Assembly: GCF_014712675.1 (NCBI RefSeq)
Contig: NZ_JACXSI010000036.1
Coordinates: 1-32,883 of the forward strand
DNA length: 32,883 nt
Source of the DNA: Peribacillus faecalis
Lineage (GTDB): Bacteria > Bacillota > Bacilli > Bacillales > DSM-1321
Direction: 5' to 3'
Under the pieces are notes generated by a model. That model saw nothing but the letters and a program-made list of their open reading frames with translations. It made no database searches and was not told where the DNA came from. A program made the translations under genes and the position numbers. Within the stretch, counting starts at the first letter, position 1; each line of letters starts with the position of its first letter. Positions 24,019-31,887 of this stretch are shown one piece after another.

Positions 24019-24063
24019 GACTGCCTTGAAGTCAGTAAGCGCTGATTTTCGGGCAGTCTTTTT
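24019..24063 (+). terminator. Terminator after the HNH gene
   Basis: GACTGCC pairs with GGGCAGTC around a long loop, followed by TTTTT. It starts two bases after the stop codon. Confidence 0.75.
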
Positions 24064-24080
24064 CCATTGCAAAGATTAAG

Positions 24081-24187
24081 GTTTGGACCGATTATTTCCG
24101 AAAGCGGCCTGATTAATTGCAAATTCGAATTGATTGTGGAGAAATGCGGACCAATTCCGGTGAAGTGCTGTTTAATTATGAATGGAA
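24081..24187 (+). repeat. Degenerate tandem array of about 21-base units
   Basis: Five units of 20-23 bases follow one another from 24081, 24104, 24124, 24145 and 24166. Each has the pattern TGCGGNCYGATT, then about six variable bases, then GAAA; clearest are 24081-24103, 24104-24123 and 24145-24165. The last unit is the most worn. The array lies between two terminators of converging genes, with no open frame of worth. Confidence 0.55.
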
Positions 24188-24248
24188 CTAAGGTGAACGA
24201 AGCGCCGGTTACGGGAGTTGGTTCTCACGGAACCATATGCTTGCAAGA

Positions 24249-24288
24249 AAAAGCCCAAGCACAGATTCGAGTCTGTGCTTGGGCTTTT
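24249..24288. terminator. Very strong terminator of the ABC-F gene
   Basis: A perfect 17-base-pair stem (AAAAGCCCAAGCACAGA pairing with its reverse complement) has a six-base loop. It lies four bases past the stop codon of the minus-strand ABC-F gene. Confidence 0.95.
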
Positions 24289-24292
24289 AACA

Positions 24293-25912
24293 TTACTTGT
24301 ACATCTCATCAACTTGAGCTTGAAGCTCTTTGTCTTCTAAATACTCATCGTAAGTCATCATTTTGTCAACTACACCTTTAGGCGTGATTTCGATGATACG
24401 ATTTGCGATTGTTTGCATGAACTGATGGTCATGAGAAGCGAAAATCATGCTTCCTTTGTAAGCAGTAAGACCGTTGTTCAATGCTGTGATGCTTTCTAGA
24501 TCCAAGTGGTTGGTAGGCTCATCTAATAATAGAACGTTAGCGCCGCTTAGCATCATTTTAGATAGCATACAACGGACTTTTTCTCCCCCCGAAAGGACGC
24601 TTGCTTTTTTCAATACTTCCTCACCAGAGAATAGCATACGGCCAAGGAATCCGCGCAAAAAGCTTTCGCTGTCGTCTTTTGGTGAGTATTGGCGCAACCA
24701 GTCAACTAGGTTTAATTCACAACCGTCGAAGTACTCGGAGTTATCCATCGGGAAGTACGCTTGAGAAGTTGTGACACCCCATTTGTAGCTGCCGCTGTCT
24801 GCTTCCATCTCACCTGCTAAAATTTTGAATAGTGTTGTTTTCGCAATTTCGTTACGGCTTACGATGGCAATTTTATCGCCTTTATTCATAATGAAGTTGA
24901 TGTTATTTAAAAGCTGTTCGCCTTCAATTGTTTTTGATAAACTTTCAACGCGCAATAAGTCATTCCCAACTTCACGGTCTTGAGTGAAGTTTACATATGG
25001 GTAACGGCGTGATGACGGTTGAATGTCATCCAATGAGATTTTATCCAACAATTTTTTACGAGAAGTCGCTTGTTTAGATTTAGATGCATTTGCGCTAAAA
25101 CGAGCGATGAAGTTTTGTAACTCTTTAATTTTCTCTTCTTTTTTCTTGTTTGATTCCTGAGATAGTTTAAGAGCTAATTGGCTTGATTCATACCAGAAAT
25201 CGTAGTTACCAACGTAAATCTTGATTTTACCAAAGTCAAGGTCAGCGATGTGTGTACACACTTTATTCAAGAAGTGACGGTCATGCGATACAACAATAAC
25301 TGTGTTTTCGAAATTGATCAAGAATTCTTCTAGCCATTGAATTGCTTGGATGTCCAAGTGGTTGGTAGGCTCATCGAGTAATAGAACGTCAGGTTTACCG
25401 AATAGAGCTTGTGCAAGAAGCACTTTCACTTTCTCTCCACCAGTAAGCTCGCTCATTTTTTTATCATGAAGCTCTTCTCCGATGCCAAGGCCTTTTAAAA
25501 GAATAGCTGCTTCAGATTCTGCTTCCCAACCGTTCAATTCAGCGAATTCGCCTTCCAGTTCAGCAGCGCGCATGCCATCTTCATCTGAGAAGTCTTCTTT
25601 CATATAAATGGCATCTTTTTCTTGCATTACTTCATAAAGGCGTTGGTGCCCCATAATAACAACTTTCATAACTTCAAACTCTTCATATTCGAAGTGGTTT
25701 TGTTTCAACACAGCAAGACGCTCGTTCGGTCCCATTGACACGTTACCTGATTGCGCTTCGATTTCTCCGGATAGAATTTTCAGGAAAGTCGATTTGCCGG
25801 CACCGTTTGCACCGATCAATCCGTAGCAGTTTCCTGGAGTGAATTTAATATTTACGTCTTCAAAAAGCTTACGGTCTCCATAACGCAAGCTAACGTCAGT
25901 TACAGTAATCAT
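24293..25912 (-). CDS. ykpA: ABC-F family ATPase (YkpA/YbiT-like)
   Basis: This 539-residue protein has two ABC ATPase domains and no membrane part, typical of ABC-F proteins that act on ribosomes or in antibiotic protection. Domain 1 has Walker A GANGAGKST (34-42), signature LTGGEK and LLLDEPTNHLD. Domain 2 has signature LSGGEK and LLLDEPTNHLD, but its P-loop is SRNEIAKTT (about residue 350) instead of GxxGxGKT. A charged linker joins them (about 245-300). The gene resembles YkpA of B. subtilis in length and order, including SYKWGVTTSQAYFP. ATCGGAGGT supports ATG 25910-25912. It has its own terminator. Confidence 0.9.
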   Translation of the reverse strand: MITVTDVSLRYGDRKLFEDVNIKFTPGNCYGLIGANGAGKSTFLKILSGEIEAQSGNVSMGPNERLAVLKQNHFEYEEFEVMKVVIMGHQRLYEVMQEKDAIYMKEDFSDEDGMRAAELEGEFAELNGWEAESEAAILLKGLGIGEELHDKKMSELTGGEKVKVLLAQALFGKPDVLLLDEPTNHLDIQAIQWLEEFLINFENTVIVVSHDRHFLNKVCTHIADLDFGKIKIYVGNYDFWYESSQLALKLSQESNKKKEEKIKELQNFIARFSANASKSKQATSRKKLLDKISLDDIQPSSRRYPYVNFTQDREVGNDLLRVESLSKTIEGEQLLNNINFIMNKGDKIAIVSRNEIAKTTLFKILAGEMEADSGSYKWGVTTSQAYFPMDNSEYFDGCELNLVDWLRQYSPKDDSESFLRGFLGRMLFSGEEVLKKASVLSGGEKVRCMLSKMMLSGANVLLLDEPTNHLDLESITALNNGLTAYKGSMIFASHDHQFMQTIANRIIEITPKGVVDKMMTYDEYLEDKELQAQVDEMYK

Positions 25913-26169
25913 CTATTTATACCTCCGATTTATTAACAATAATTTGCAGTTCTCGTAAGGATTACAGCATATATGGTTATTTTTTAGACTATCAACCACT
26001 AATTATAGTTGAAAATCGGCAATGATTCAATGTAAACAGCGATAAAAATCTGCCTTTCACCAAAAGATAGGGGAAATGCCAATGAAATCCTAATGTATAA
26101 ATTGTTTGAAATTGTTAATATATTGATTCAATGTAATATAAAGCAATAGTTTGGATGTGAAGTTTTGCA
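25913..26169. promoter_or_regulatory. Intergenic region with a promoter for the unknown membrane-protein pair
   Basis: The region holds TTGTTA (26112-26117), a 16-base spacer and TAATAT (26134-26139), a possible sigma-A promoter reading into the + strand gene at 26170. The ribosome binding site of the minus-strand ABC-F gene lies at its left end. No gene is seen. Confidence 0.45.
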
Positions 26170-26886
26170 ATGAGTTTACGTTTCAAAGTTATAATCATGA
26201 CAAGTACTATAGCCATTTTTGGGACGATTTTTTTAGTGCATGAAATGTTGCATGCCAGAAAAGTGACTATATTTCTTCAGGAAACACCTGCCTATATGAT
26301 AGAGGATTTGAATTTTGATAAGTATATTTCAGAAATTACATATGTGAAGGAAGAAGACCGTCTTCATTATGATTTTGAACTAACAGAAGAAATTGAAAAA
26401 TTATCAACCATGGAAAAGTTTGCTGTTTTTCACATATTCAGCAAGCAATTGCGCTTCAGAATAATAAACACAGATCAAATGGAACAGCTATTACATGAGG
26501 ATTTTTATATAACTGCAACAGTTAATGATGAAGTATTAGAGTTTGAAGTGCTTGTATCAGATAAGCCCGCCAAACTTTTAAATACAAAAGATACGTTAAG
26601 GATCAATAATGAAATAGCGTATACAATAGCGGAATATTTGGATGATGTGACAGGGATAAGAGAGCAAATGGAGATAGAATATGTTAACGGATACAGCGAA
26701 TGGGAGATTATGGAGTTCGCTATTCGCATGCATAAGCTTATTACGATTGACGGTACAGATGTAAAAGAGTTAAGTAACGCGTCGAGGCTAGTAACCGATG
26801 CTGTGTTAGAAGAGTTCGGCATTACTTATGATCAATACATTGCTATTTATAAAAAATATTATTTGGATATACATACTCGCAGTTAA
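26170..26886 (+). CDS. Membrane-anchored protein of unknown function, paralogue 1
   Basis: This 238-residue protein has one N-terminal membrane helix (about 6-24) and an external domain of about 210 residues. It is paralogous to the next gene: both share EYVNGYSEWEIMEFAIRMHK versus EYINGYSDLEIMKYTVSVFK, then KLIT, and an end like GITYDQYIAIYKKYYL versus GITKKEFSQIYRKYFL. No family is recognised. The start signal is weak (GGATGTGAAG before ATG 26170). The shared domain suggests an old tandem duplication. Confidence 0.75.
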   Translation: MSLRFKVIIMTSTIAIFGTIFLVHEMLHARKVTIFLQETPAYMIEDLNFDKYISEITYVKEEDRLHYDFELTEEIEKLSTMEKFAVFHIFSKQLRFRIINTDQMEQLLHEDFYITATVNDEVLEFEVLVSDKPAKLLNTKDTLRINNEIAYTIAEYLDDVTGIREQMEIEYVNGYSEWEIMEFAIRMHKLITIDGTDVKELSNASRLVTDAVLEEFGITYDQYIAIYKKYYLDIHTRS

Positions 26887-26999
26887 AATTAATGGTATTG
26901 TTTGTGTGTGGAAAAGAATCCCTAAAGTAATTAAAAATAAAAATTGTTAGCATTTAAAGAATAGTATTGTTTGTAGAATGACTTGAAGGAGAATTCGTT

Positions 27000-27053
27000 T
27001 TGTTTGATAATGTGAAGAGTCTCAATGCTGTTTTCAAATGTTGTACGAGATGA
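27000..27053 (+). CDS. Possible 17-residue leader peptide coupled to paralogue 2
   Basis: The best ribosome binding site in the gap, AAGGAG (26986-26991), is spaced for TTG at 27000, not for any start of the following gene. That frame runs 17 codons and stops at TGA 27051-27053, which overlaps ATG 27050 as ATGA. It may be a leader that couples translation, or a remnant of a frameshifted N-terminus. Confidence 0.3.
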   Translation: MFDNVKSLNAVFKCCTR

Positions 27054-27772
27054 GAATGGAACTGCAGTTAATGACTAAGAGGAATATGTTACTTGTGTTT
27101 GTTTTTTTTCTGATTTTGTCAGCTGTAATAAGCGTTAGTGTTAAAAGTGCATCGATGAGACAAGAACAGGAACTTGAGGATATTGCTGATACCATTGCTG
27201 CATACCCTGCTCTAGGAAATATTATAAAAGAGATAACCTATACACCTGGTAGTGATAGTGTCCAGTTTGTTGTTGAATTTAGTGACGTCTACGGTAAAGC
27301 GCCTCTGTTAGAGCAATACGGATTTCTGGATGCTTACATGATCAAGCTTCGTGAATATATGAGTGCTTCGGAGTTGAATAATAGCTTAAAGTTGGAGGAT
27401 ATTGAATTAATCAGCACTAATTTGGGGACTGAATACAAATTTGTCAGTGCTAACTGGCATAAAGACGTTAAATCGAATAGCTATAATGAAACTCTTTATG
27501 TGAATGGAGAAGTAGCCTATACAGATAGTCAATATACAGCCGCTAAAAAAGAGTATATTGCGGGCTTGCATGAAGAGTATATTAATGGATATAGCGACCT
27601 CGAAATTATGAAATATACAGTAAGTGTGTTTAAGCTGATTACATACGGGGGAGAAGTCATAACAATAGGAGAAGACAGCCGTCAAATCGTCAGAACTATT
27701 ACAGAACGTTATGGTATAACGAAGAAAGAATTCAGCCAAATTTATCGTAAATATTTTCTGCTCTTTTACTGA
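27050..27772 (+). CDS. Membrane-anchored protein of unknown function, paralogue 2
   Basis: This protein of about 240 residues has a membrane helix at about 12-31 (MLLVFVFFLILSAVISVSV) and an external domain with the same C-terminal signature as the preceding gene (EYINGYSDLEIMKY, KLIT, GITKKEFSQIYRKYF). Start choice is uncertain: ATG 27038, 27050 and 27056 are all in frame; 27050 is given because it overlaps the stop of the upstream mini-frame. A terminator at 27779-27810 follows. Function unknown; a sensor or adhesive role at the surface is a guess. Confidence 0.72.
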   Translation: MRMELQLMTKRNMLLVFVFFLILSAVISVSVKSASMRQEQELEDIADTIAAYPALGNIIKEITYTPGSDSVQFVVEFSDVYGKAPLLEQYGFLDAYMIKLREYMSASELNNSLKLEDIELISTNLGTEYKFVSANWHKDVKSNSYNETLYVNGEVAYTDSQYTAAKKEYIAGLHEEYINGYSDLEIMKYTVSVFKLITYGGEVITIGEDSRQIVRTITERYGITKKEFSQIYRKYFLLFY

Positions 27773-27778
27773 ACTTAA

Positions 27779-27810
27779 ACCCTCCCGTTTTTTCGGAAGG
27801 GTCTTTTTTT
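27779..27810 (+). terminator. Terminator after the paralogue pair
   Basis: ACCCTCCCG pairs with CGGAAGGGT (one mismatch) around six T, followed by TCTTTTTTT. Confidence 0.85.
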
Positions 27811-27962
27811 ATATGCAGTTATGTTTTATGCAGAGCAATATGGGTAAAAGTGATAAAAAATGGCCATTATTTGCTTCAAAGCGGTAAAGTAGTGAAACTT
27901 TTATATGTGATCAAACGTAATAGAATTAAGGATTTTGTATTGAGCGTATAGGGGGAGACGGT

Positions 27963-28454
27963 TTGAAAAAAACAGCCTTTTTCATTGTATTGCTTATTTC
28001 ATTGGCTAATTTATGCGCATGCAGTGAGCAAACAGAATCAAAAAGTATTACAGAAGCGAAAATTATAGATGAAAATCTGAATTTGAAGGATCAAATTGCT
28101 GAACTGCAAGTGGAGCTTGCTCTAAAAGAACAGCAGGAGATAGACAAAAAAGAAGCGGAAAACATAGTGCTAGCTTTTTTTCAGCAGATTTTTTCCGGTA
28201 GGATAGATGAAGTGGAAAATATGATAAGCAATCAAATACAAATTGCCGATTCCTCACTGACACTAAAAGATGGGAGTGAAGTGACCTTTCCAAACGATAA
28301 TTCATATTTTATGTCGTTTTCGGATTCTAAATGGGATGGGGCAAATTCTGTTTGCATGTCATTGGCGATTTCAAAACGAGAAACCCAGTCCAGCCTAAAG
28401 GTGTATTTAATTAAGGAAGACGGGGTATGGAAGATTGATAATATCACAAGCTGA
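27963..28454 (+). CDS. Lipoprotein with coiled coil and NTF2-like domain, function unknown
   Basis: This 163-residue protein starts at TTG 27963 with GGGGGAGA upstream. The signal peptide ends at the lipobox LCAC with Cys20 as the lipid-attachment residue. A coiled coil (about 34-58) and a domain of about 100 residues follow, with AENIVLAFFQQIFSGRIDEVENMI and the final VYLIKEDGVWKIDNI typical of NTF2-like/DUF4878-type domains. It stands on its own between two terminators. The function is not known. Confidence 0.8.
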   Translation: MKKTAFFIVLLISLANLCACSEQTESKSITEAKIIDENLNLKDQIAELQVELALKEQQEIDKKEAENIVLAFFQQIFSGRIDEVENMISNQIQIADSSLTLKDGSEVTFPNDNSYFMSFSDSKWDGANSVCMSLAISKRETQSSLKVYLIKEDGVWKIDNITS

Positions 28455-28466
28455 CTACAGCAATAT

Positions 28467-28509
28467 AAAACGCAGAAATTAGACTGTTTCGTTTAATTTC
28501 TGCGTTTTT
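28467..28509. terminator. Terminator after the lipoprotein gene
   Basis: AAAACGCAGAAATTA pairs with TAATTTCTGCGTTTT around a loop of about 12 bases, with T after. Confidence 0.88.
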
Positions 28510-28529
28510 AAAAGAAAAAATATATTTTT

Positions 28530-28740
28530 GAACTTGGTTAGCTGTCTAACCTTACACCTGCCATGCTCGGTCCCAAGCTGCCTCCCCCAAGAAACCAAAG
28601 GCGGGTTTCTCGTGTGATTCATCTTAGTCCTCCCGCATGTCTCCTTTTGATTTGCAACAAATTTAAGAAGGCAATCATCTGAAGATGGCTGCGAATTTCC
28701 GAGTGTGTACCTTACCAAAAGGACCGGTGAGTTTTTCTTA
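28530..28740 (+). repeat. Modular structured repeat, copy B
   Basis: This copy lacks the two extra modules of copy A but carries a longer stretch (about 75 bases) between CTCCTTTT and AAAAGGACCGG. Its start hairpin, GAAACC/GGTTTC hairpin and CCCGCATGTCTCC block align with the other copies. Its last bases, TTTTTCTTA, include the stop codon of the minus-strand transporter gene (28738-28740). Short frames through it are not genes. Confidence 0.8.
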
Positions 28741-30249
28741 TTCTTTTTCTTTCTGTGGAATTTCCACTTTTTCATTGCCCATCATAAATACGAAGATAAA
28801 AGCAAACAACAGAACAAAGAAGGTGATTCGAAAAATATCAGTAATCGATTCGGACATTCCGTTAATTATCGTATTTAAAATCTCCGGAGGGATTTGCGAC
28901 CTTACTTCACTGGTGAAAATGCCGCTTAAATCTTGATTGCCCAGAAAGTTCATTGCAGCTTGTTTGCCTGCAAAAGCTTCGGTTAAATAGTCAGTTAAGC
29001 GTGAGGACTGTATGCTGCCGAAAATGGTAATCCCGATAGTCATACCAAGTGTTCGGAAAAACGCATTCGTGCTGTTAGCAGAGCCTCGTTGTGTCGCTTC
29101 AAGATTGTGAATGCTTGAAGTCGGCAATAGCGAGAAGGAGAAACCGACTCCGATGCCGCTAAGTACCATGAATAAAGTGACTAACACGCGGCTTGTGTCA
29201 GGTGTCATCGTACTCAGCAACAACAATCCGGCTGCAAATGACACGACAGAAATGAACATAAGATTACGGAAGCTCGTTTTTGTTTGCGTCATACCTGAGA
29301 TGCCGCTGCCGACAACGGAACCGAGCATCATCGGTGTCAAGATAAGTCCGGCGTTAGTTGCGCTGCCTCCAAAAACAGACTGAACAAAGATCGGTATATA
29401 GACAGTCAGCGGTATAAAGGTAGCGCCGTATATAAATGCCAGCACTTGTGATGAAGCGAATAACGGTTTCTTGAATAATGAAAAAGAGATGATAGGATCT
29501 TTTGCTTTCGTTTCTATGAATAAAAATGAGACAAACATGATAGCGAAAATAGAGAATAAAGCAATAATCGGAGCAGAAGTCCATTCATATTGCTTTCCGC
29601 CCAATTCAATGGCAAACATGAAGCATACGACAGAAGCAACTAATGTAATTGCACCGCCCCAATCAATAGACTGTTTAAGACGGTTAGCTGATTCCTTGTA
29701 AGATGTCATGACGAATAACAATGAAATGATGCCGATCGGTACATTTACATAAAAAATCCAATGCCAGCTGATATATTCAGTGATGTATGCGCCTATGAGC
29801 GGACCGAACACGGAAGAAATTCCGAAAGTTGCACCGACAAGCCCGATCATTTTGCCTCGTTTCTCAGGCGGGAAAACATCAAAGACAATAGTAAACGCAA
29901 TCGGCATAAGCGCGCCGCCGCCAATTCCCTGGATAGCCCGAAAAATGCTGAGTTGCACCATACTTTGTGCTAAGCCGCATAAAGCAGAACCAATCAGGAA
30001 CACGAGAAGGCCGAAAATGAAAAAACGTTTCCTTCCAAACATATCAGACAGTTTGCCGAAAATCGGCATGGCGGCCATTGAAGCAACCATATAAGCAGCG
30101 GTTACCCAGACGAATTTGTCAAGATCGCCTAAGTCTCCCACAATTGTTCCCATGGCAGTAGCAACAATTGTGTTGTCCATCGCTGCAACAAGAATACTTA
30201 ATAATATTCCGGTAATGAGCAGCTTATTGTTTGATTTTTCTGCAACCAT
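28738..30249 (-). CDS. DHA2-type MFS multidrug efflux transporter (14 TM)
   Basis: This 503-residue protein starts at ATG 30247-30249, preceded by AAGGATGGG; in-frame codons upstream belong to repeat copy C. About 14 hydrophobic helices and motifs such as LDNTIV-like MDNTIVATAMGTI (helix 1), GKLSDMFGRKRFF (the A motif) and RAIQGIGGGALMPIA (motif C region) mark a drug:H+ antiporter of the DHA2 family, related to EmrB and QacA. It exports unknown compounds using the proton gradient. Both flanks carry copies of the dispersed repeat, both in + orientation. No regulator is next to it. Confidence 0.93.
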   Translation of the reverse strand: MVAEKSNNKLLITGILLSILVAAMDNTIVATAMGTIVGDLGDLDKFVWVTAAYMVASMAAMPIFGKLSDMFGRKRFFIFGLLVFLIGSALCGLAQSMVQLSIFRAIQGIGGGALMPIAFTIVFDVFPPEKRGKMIGLVGATFGISSVFGPLIGAYITEYISWHWIFYVNVPIGIISLLFVMTSYKESANRLKQSIDWGGAITLVASVVCFMFAIELGGKQYEWTSAPIIALFSIFAIMFVSFLFIETKAKDPIISFSLFKKPLFASSQVLAFIYGATFIPLTVYIPIFVQSVFGGSATNAGLILTPMMLGSVVGSGISGMTQTKTSFRNLMFISVVSFAAGLLLLSTMTPDTSRVLVTLFMVLSGIGVGFSFSLLPTSSIHNLEATQRGSANSTNAFFRTLGMTIGITIFGSIQSSRLTDYLTEAFAGKQAAMNFLGNQDLSGIFTSEVRSQIPPEILNTIINGMSESITDIFRITFFVLLFAFIFVFMMGNEKVEIPQKEKE

Positions 30250-30295
30250 TTTCACCCATCCTTTATTTTTACTTTTTAAGAAAGTATAAAACTTT

Positions 30296-30477
30296 GAACT
30301 TAGATAGCTGTCTAACCTTATACCTGCCATGCTCGGTCCTAAGTTGCCTCCCCCGAGAAACCAATGGCGGGTTTCTCGTGTGATTCATCTTAGTCCTCCC
30401 GCATGTCTCCTTTTTCATTGAAGTGTATTCAAGAGGAGGATTCAAAAATGAAAAAGGACCGGTAACGGTTTTTCTTA
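30296..30477 (+). repeat. Modular structured repeat, copy C
   Basis: The shortest copy. It has the start hairpin, CCTGCCATGCTCGG, the hairpin GAGAAACC/GGGTTTCTC, CCCGCATGTCTCC, a stem CTCCTTTTTCAT/ATGAAAAAGGA and the end ACCG-GTAA-CGGT with a GNRA loop and five T. It ends in TTTTTCTTA, whose TTA is the stop codon (30475-30477) of the minus-strand aminotransferase. Confidence 0.85.
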
Positions 30478-31665
30478 TTGATTTTGCAATATGTCTGCTT
30501 GGAAAATTTTACTTTTATTAATTTGTTCGACAGCCTGAATCAATTTCGGGACATCTTGAACTAAGGCAATTCGTACATATCCTTCACCGGATGGCCCGAA
30601 TGCGACCCCAGGTGTAACTGCAACATTTGCCAAGTCCATCAGCTTAAAGGCAAAAGCTTTTGATGACCAGCCTGCAGGCAGCTCCGCCCAAACAAACATC
30701 CCGGCTTCCGGAGTTTCGACATCCCAGCCGATTGAGCGTAATCCTTCACACAATGTATATGCTCGCGCCTTATATTGCTCGCGAAGCCGGGTGCTGAATG
30801 GTTCGCCTTCATTAAGCGCTCGGCATGCAGCGCTTTGCACCGGATAAAATACGCCGTAGTCCAAATTGGATTTGAACTGATGAAGCGCTTTAACAATGGC
30901 TGCATTTCCGAGAGCATAGGCAACACGGCATCCCGCCATATTGAAGCTTTTAGATAGTGAGTTCAACTCGATGCCTACATCTTTGCTGCCTGGAACCGAC
31001 AGGAAGGAAATGGGTTTCTGATTAGTATAATATAGTTCGGAATAAGCAAAATCATGAATAACGACAATATTATATTTTTTTGCGAAAGCTACTGCTTCAG
31101 TCAACAATTGTTCCGTTGCTATAACCGGAATTGGATTGCCTGGAAAATTCAAAATCAAGACGCTCGCTTTTTTCGCGATTTCTTCAGGTATAGAAGAGAA
31201 GTCAGGCAAAAAGCCATTTTGTTTGCGAAGCGGCATATAATACGGCACAGCTCCAGCCATAGCGATGCCGGTTGCGTAGGCTGTATAGCCGGGATCAGGG
31301 ACAAGTATATAATCTCCGGGATTTGCAAGCACCATCGGCAAGTGAACGAGCGCGTCCTGTGAACCCATCAGCTGAACGATTTCAGATTCCTTTTCAATAT
31401 GTACATTATAGTTTCGGTTATAAAACGAGCTGACAGACTGATGGAAGGAGGCTGTTCCTTTTAATGAATAGCCGTATTTGGAATCATCTGTCGCTTGTGA
31501 ACTGATCGTTTCTTTTACGAACAATGGAGGAGGAAGGTCAGGGCTGCCGATGCTAAGGTCGATAATTTCGGCACCGTCTTTAATCTTTGCTGCTTTATAT
31601 GTAGCTAGTTCTGTAAATATGGAAGATGAAAAGGACTTCATACGGTCTGCTAATTGAATCAACAT
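30475..31665 (-). CDS. PLP-dependent class I/II aminotransferase
   Basis: This 396-residue enzyme starts at ATG 31663-31665, after AAAGGTGG. It has the fold type I motifs: IDLSIGSPDLPPP, YGYSLKGTASF, DPGYTAY, LNFPGNPIP (172-180) for the cofactor-carboxylate site, HDFAYSEL (Asp205 contacts the PLP ring) and NSLSKSFNMAGCRVAY with Lys239 as the PLP Schiff base. It resembles the LL-diaminopimelate/aspartate-type branch and is common in Bacillales, but its amino acid substrate cannot be named. It may share a transcript with the transporter downstream, with repeat copy C between. Confidence 0.9.
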   Translation of the reverse strand: MLIQLADRMKSFSSSIFTELATYKAAKIKDGAEIIDLSIGSPDLPPPLFVKETISSQATDDSKYGYSLKGTASFHQSVSSFYNRNYNVHIEKESEIVQLMGSQDALVHLPMVLANPGDYILVPDPGYTAYATGIAMAGAVPYYMPLRKQNGFLPDFSSIPEEIAKKASVLILNFPGNPIPVIATEQLLTEAVAFAKKYNIVVIHDFAYSELYYTNQKPISFLSVPGSKDVGIELNSLSKSFNMAGCRVAYALGNAAIVKALHQFKSNLDYGVFYPVQSAACRALNEGEPFSTRLREQYKARAYTLCEGLRSIGWDVETPEAGMFVWAELPAGWSSKAFAFKLMDLANVAVTPGVAFGPSGEGYVRIALVQDVPKLIQAVEQINKSKIFQADILQNQ

Positions 31666-31887
31666 AATTATTCCACCTTTTGTCATTTATTTTCTAAACA
31701 TTCTGAAAGTATTTTACCATAATATTCAGTCAATAAATAGGTGTAGTATTAATGAATGCAATTTCTTCAGTATTTATGTTAAAAATACTATAATAACAAT
31801 AAGTGAAGCTATACTTATGGCTATAAAAATGATAAAGTTAAATGCGGTATCCATACATAGTGTAGTCAGAAGGAGGATAACGATTGT
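31666..31887. promoter_or_regulatory. Divergent promoter region of aminotransferase and cvfB
   Basis: A -10-like TATAAT lies at 31789-31794 on the + strand, about 95 bases before cvfB; the matching -35 (TTCAGT, 31766-31771) is weak. On the minus strand ATTTTA at 31711-31716 reads as TAAAAT preceded by TATGG, an extended -10 for the aminotransferase. No gene is seen. Confidence 0.45.

Noticed and set aside
24081-24187. CRISPR array
   Set aside because: The units are adjacent without spacers of constant length and no cas gene is in the window.
24067-24381. Open frame of 104 codons on the + strand
   Set aside because: It runs through the degenerate tandem array, the terminator hairpin and the 3' end of the ABC-F gene in antisense, so it is not a gene.
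28479-28936. Short open frames across repeat copy B and the end of the transporter gene
   Set aside because: They are antisense or shadow frames of the repeat and the MFS gene and have no start signals.
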